DNA from: Streptomyces populi
GTDB taxonomy: Bacteria > Actinomycetota > Actinomycetes > Streptomycetales > Streptomycetaceae
Assembly (NCBI RefSeq): GCF_002911015.1
Contig: NZ_KZ626910.1
Coordinates: 1 to 44,012 of the forward strand
Direction: 5' to 3'
Length of the DNA stretch: 44,012 nt
Below the pieces are notes generated by a model that searched no databases, was not told the origin of the DNA, and saw only the letters and a list, made by a program, of their open reading frames with translations. Each line of letters opens with the position of its first letter. Positions within the stretch are counted from its first letter, which is position 1. The translations under genes were made by a program, and so were the position numbers. Positions 41,344 to 44,012 of the stretch are shown in pieces.

Positions 41344-43245
41344 ATGTCCCGTAGGAACCTGACCGGGCCGTCGTCCAGAAGGATGCTGTCCGCGGCGATC
41401 TCCGCGTGTGCCGTCTCCGCGCTGACACTCGCCGTGCTGTCCTCCGGCCCGGCCGTCGCCCACGGGCACGGCGGTGACGCCTCCTCGGCCGACCGGGCGA
41501 AGGCGGACCCGGACGAGGCGAAGGTCATCGGCCAGGAGCACGCCGAGGAACACGCCATGACCAGGAAAGCCGTCAGGGCCGTCGGCGAGTACCCGCAGAC
41601 CACCCGCACCGAACGGCTCAAGGCGCTCGCAGCCTCCCAGGCCAAGGCCAACGCGGACTTCGACGCGCTGGACTCCGGCCGGTTCCGGGAGTACTTCCAG
41701 TCCCCGGACTTCGCCGCGCACATCGCGATGCTGCCCACCGGCAAGGTGCTGCTGTTCTCCTTCGAACGCATCGAGAGCAACCCCCAGAAGGAGCCGGCCC
41801 CGACCGACACCATCGGCAAGGAGAACGCGGGCCGCGCCTACCTGTGGGATCCGGCCAAGGGCACGGGAGCGGGCTCGTTCACCAAGGTCACACCGCCCGT
41901 GATCGACATGCCGGACGGGCTCAACCAGCCCCGTCCCGCGCCGTTCTTCTGCGCCGGCCATTCCTTCCTGCCCAACGGGATGCTCGGCGTCTTCGGCGGC
42001 AACCTCGGCGGCAACGGCGGCAGCGGCGCCAAGCTCTCCCTGGTGTTCGACCCGTGGGAGGAGAAGTGGTACCAGAACCAGGACATGGTGGTCGGCCGGT
42101 GGTACCCGTCGGTGGTGACCGGCGCGGACGGGCGGCAGCTGATCATGTCCGGTCAGTCGGAGCTCGGCTGGGGCACCCCCACCTCGATCGTCGAGCGCTT
42201 CCCCGCCCTGAACAAGCCGGTGCCCACAGCCAAGACGGACAAGCCGGAAGGGTGGGCGCCGGAACTGTTCAAGGCCGACGCCCCGTTCAAGCGGGACTAC
42301 CCGCACCTCTTCTCACTGCGTGACGGCAAGATCTACGGCCTGGGCCGGGACCACGACCAGCAGTGGAAGTTCGATCCCACCACCGAGACCCGGACGGAGC
42401 TGGCACCCCGGCCGGACGGCATGCCGCGCAACTACGGGTCCGCCGTGCCACTCCCCGCCGGCTTCAAGGGCCCGGACTCGGTGCTGGTGCTCGGCGGGGA
42501 CCGGAACGACCCGAACACCTATCAGCTGGTGGGCGGCCAGTGGAGCAAGGAGAAGGCGAGAGCCTTCGGCCGCACCCAGGACGACACCCTGCTCATGCCG
42601 GACGGAACCCTGATGACCGTCAACGGCGCCTTCGACATCCGCGACTACGGCAACGGCCCGTACAACCCCAACGCGGACCTGAAGTACCGCCAGATCGAAC
42701 TGCGCGACGAGAAGGGCAACTGGAAGCTCGGCCCGGCCCAGCGGCTGCCGCGCGGCTACCACTCCAACGCCGTGGTGCTCCCGGACGGCCGGGTGATGGT
42801 CACCGGTGACGAGCTCCAGCAGCTCGCCAACGACCCCGACATCAAGGACGACATGAACGGCAGCATCGAGATCTACGAGCCGGCCTACCTCCAGCAGGGC
42901 AGCCGTCCCCACCTCGGCACCGTGTTCAACCCGTCCGTCGGATACAACGAGAAGATCACGGTGAGCAGCAACACCGCCGCCGACGTCACCCGCGCCGTCC
43001 TGCTGGCACCGACCACCGCGACCCACTCGGTCAACACCAGCCAGCGCCACCTCGACCTGCGGATCAAGAGCCGCAGCGGCAGCTTCATCGAACTGCAGGC
43101 ACCTCCGTCGGCCAACGCCGCCCCGCCCGGCTACTACATGCTCTTCCTCCTCAACGAGGAGGGCGTGCCCAGCACCGCCGGCTGGGTTCAGCTCAAGCCG
43201 GCCTCCGGCGGCCAGACCCGGGGGGCGGGCCACCACCGACGGTGA
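41344..43245 (+). CDS. Secreted copper radical oxidase (galactose oxidase/GlxA-like)
   Basis: A 633-aa kelch-propeller protein with a C-terminal DUF1929 domain. All copper-radical residues are in place: Cys203 in PFFCAGHS and Tyr254 in GRWYPS for the Cys-Tyr cofactor, axial Tyr472 and copper His473 in GYHSNAVVLPDGR, and His561 in THSVNTSQRH. Such enzymes oxidise primary alcohols to aldehydes and release H2O2. GlxA of S. lividans acts in glycan deposition at hyphal tips. The N-terminus has two Arg clusters, a hydrophobic stretch and AVA before HGHG, a probable signal or anchor. ATG 41344 follows AAGGAG. No cslA-like synthase is adjacent, so this is probably not the canonical glxA locus. Confidence 0.92.
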   Translation: MSRRNLTGPSSRRMLSAAISACAVSALTLAVLSSGPAVAHGHGGDASSADRAKADPDEAKVIGQEHAEEHAMTRKAVRAVGEYPQTTRTERLKALAASQAKANADFDALDSGRFREYFQSPDFAAHIAMLPTGKVLLFSFERIESNPQKEPAPTDTIGKENAGRAYLWDPAKGTGAGSFTKVTPPVIDMPDGLNQPRPAPFFCAGHSFLPNGMLGVFGGNLGGNGGSGAKLSLVFDPWEEKWYQNQDMVVGRWYPSVVTGADGRQLIMSGQSELGWGTPTSIVERFPALNKPVPTAKTDKPEGWAPELFKADAPFKRDYPHLFSLRDGKIYGLGRDHDQQWKFDPTTETRTELAPRPDGMPRNYGSAVPLPAGFKGPDSVLVLGGDRNDPNTYQLVGGQWSKEKARAFGRTQDDTLLMPDGTLMTVNGAFDIRDYGNGPYNPNADLKYRQIELRDEKGNWKLGPAQRLPRGYHSNAVVLPDGRVMVTGDELQQLANDPDIKDDMNGSIEIYEPAYLQQGSRPHLGTVFNPSVGYNEKITVSSNTAADVTRAVLLAPTTATHSVNTSQRHLDLRIKSRSGSFIELQAPPSANAAPPGYYMLFLLNEEGVPSTAGWVQLKPASGGQTRGAGHHRR

Positions 43246-43255
43246 CCGCCCGGCT

Positions 43256-43286
43256 CTGAGGAGCTCCGTCCTCCGGAGGTCCTCAG
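43256..43286 (+). terminator. Terminator after the copper radical oxidase gene
   Basis: CTGAGGAGCTCCG and CGGAGGTCCTCAG pair over 13 bp with one mismatch and a 5-base loop, ten bases past the stop codon. Confidence 0.8.
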
Positions 43287-43332
43287 GGGGATTCGGCTCC
43301 GTCACCGCTCAGGGCCCGGCGAGGCGTGCGCC

Positions 43333-43379
43333 GCTCCGGCCGCCCCGGCGTCTTCGGACGTGCCGGGGCCGGCCGGAGC
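43333..43379 (-). terminator. Terminator after terB
   Basis: A long GC stem (43333-43349 with 43362-43379, one bulged base, about 17 bp) and a 12-base loop lie 11 bases beyond the terB stop codon on the minus strand. Confidence 0.85.
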
Positions 43380-43389
43380 GCAGGGCGTC

Positions 43390-43845
43390 CTAGAGGTCGA
43401 ACTCGTGCGGGGGCAGGTCGAGCGTGAAGCACGCCTCGCGCACGACGGCCTGCTCGGTCTTGTCGAAGTCGCCGTCGGCGCCACCGATGACGATGCCGAT
43501 CTGGATGACGGCGCGCGCCTCGGCGGGCTTCTTCTTCGCCTTGGCGATCTCCTGGAGGACGCTGACCTTGCCGAAGGCGAAGTCGGCGGTCAGCTTGTTC
43601 AGGTTGTCGTCGAAACGGCGTTGCAGGTCCATGGCGTCGAAGTTCTGCAGGACCTCGTTGGTGGCGATGAGCTGGGCCACGCGCTGCCGCTCGGACGGGT
43701 CGATCGTGCCGTCCGCGGCCGCCACGAGCGCGCACATCGCCATGGAGGCGTCACGGAAGGCGCCGCTCTTGAGATCGTTCTTCTTCGCCACGAGCTGGGT
43801 CTGCATCGTCGACGCGGACTCCTTGATGCGGTCCCACAGGGCCAT
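43390..43845 (-). CDS. terB: TerB-family tellurite-resistance/stress protein
   Basis: A 151-aa helical TerB protein. AMCALVAAADGTIDPSERQR and GIVIGGADGDFDKTEQAVV are the two acidic metal-binding-like helices of the family, with Asp/Glu residues placed as in KpTerB. It is cytoplasmic. TerB works with TerC/TerD-type proteins in stress responses to metal, DNA damage and phage. No terD or terC is in the window, though genes to the right are not visible. ATG 43845 has GGAG five bases upstream. Confidence 0.93.
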   Translation of the reverse strand: MALWDRIKESASTMQTQLVAKKNDLKSGAFRDASMAMCALVAAADGTIDPSERQRVAQLIATNEVLQNFDAMDLQRRFDDNLNKLTADFAFGKVSVLQEIAKAKKKPAEARAVIQIGIVIGGADGDFDKTEQAVVREACFTLDLPPHEFDL

Positions 43846-43870
43846 GAGAACTCCATGTGTCGAAAGGAGT

Positions 43871-43896
43871 CCGGTCCGCCCGCTCGGGCGGACCGG
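43871..43896 (-). terminator. Terminator of the gene upstream of terB
   Basis: CCGGTCCGCCCG and CGGGCGGACCGG form a perfect 12-bp stem around two bases, between the partial minus-strand gene ending at 43930 and terB. It should separate the two transcripts. Confidence 0.7.
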
Positions 43897-43929
43897 TGCT
43901 CCTCGGTTTCTACGGCAGCAGTGTGGAAA

Positions 43930-44012
43930 CTAGCGGACCGTGACGGAAGTTCCCGGTTGATTCCACGCGGCGATCACGGGGTCGCCGTGTTCGGTGGAGA
44001 GCCGGCTGACCG
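43930..44012 (-). CDS. 3' end of an unidentified minus-strand gene
   Basis: The last 26 codons before TAG at 43930 read VSRLSTEHGDPVIAAWNQPGT and end in SVTVR. Third positions are overwhelmingly G or C, and a strong hairpin follows the stop, so a real gene is likely to enter from the right. Too little is visible to name it. Confidence 0.45.
   Translation of the reverse strand, partial: VSRLSTEHGDPVIAAWNQPGTSVTVR

Overview
The window is about 44 kb of very GC-rich DNA (roughly 70% by eye) with GC-saturated third codon positions, frequent GTG and TTG starts, ATGA/GTGA stop-start overlaps, a conservon (cvnABCD), an XRE-DUF5753/DUF397 pair and a TerB gene. Together these point firmly to Streptomyces or a very close actinomycete. 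I saw no rRNA, tRNA or CRISPR array.

Region by region: (i) 1-2.9 kb is a lower-GC accessory edge with a transposase tail, a broken IS630-type transposase, small orphan genes and an XRE/DUF397 pair. (ii) 2.9-16.3 kb is a candidate DNA-modification/defence island. On the minus strand lie a 732-aa HTH-HsdM-HsdS-like adenine methylase, a soluble Ser/Thr kinase, a 963-aa SNF2/DrmD-like helicase and a 1694-aa Eco57I/DrmMI-like methyltransferase. A DndB-like gene diverges from the first methylase across a symmetric promoter region. The set mixes parts of DISARM, Pgl/BREX and Dnd but lacks the other core genes of each. (iii) 16.3-17.4 kb holds two small membrane proteins. (iv) 17.4-27.1 kb holds an aromatic amino-acid-lyase homologue with an abnormal MIO loop, a glycine-betaine-type binding protein, a complete conservon, and the matching permease-permease-ATPase operon.

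(v) 27.4-34.7 kb is probably a specialised-metabolism cluster: CDP-alcohol phosphotransferase, MDR dehydrogenase, a PTPS-like protein that has lost its catalytic residues, GT4 glycosyltransferase, methyltransferase, YbhN-type membrane protein, creatininase-family amidohydrolase and a GTP cyclohydrolase II. The cyclohydrolase has Met where ordinary RibA has Tyr. With the creatininase-family neighbour, this suggests a two-step, archaeal ArfA/ArfB-like opening of GTP (formylated intermediate first, then deformylation by a second enzyme), feeding a glycosylated, methylated and perhaps membrane-translocated product. (vi) 34.8-38.6 kb holds a class C beta-lactamase-fold hydrolase, a TetR-controlled DHA2-type MFS exporter with two palindromic operators, and a PPOX-fold flavin/F420 enzyme. 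(vii) 38.7-43.3 kb holds a DyP peroxidase fused to four C-terminal propeller-like repeats, divergent from a secreted GlxA/galactose-oxidase-type copper radical oxidase: a possible H2O2 consumer and producer side by side. (viii) The right edge holds terB and the 3' end of another minus-strand gene.

The strongest leads are the composite defence island and the Met-type GTP cyclohydrolase/creatininase/degenerate PTPS cluster.
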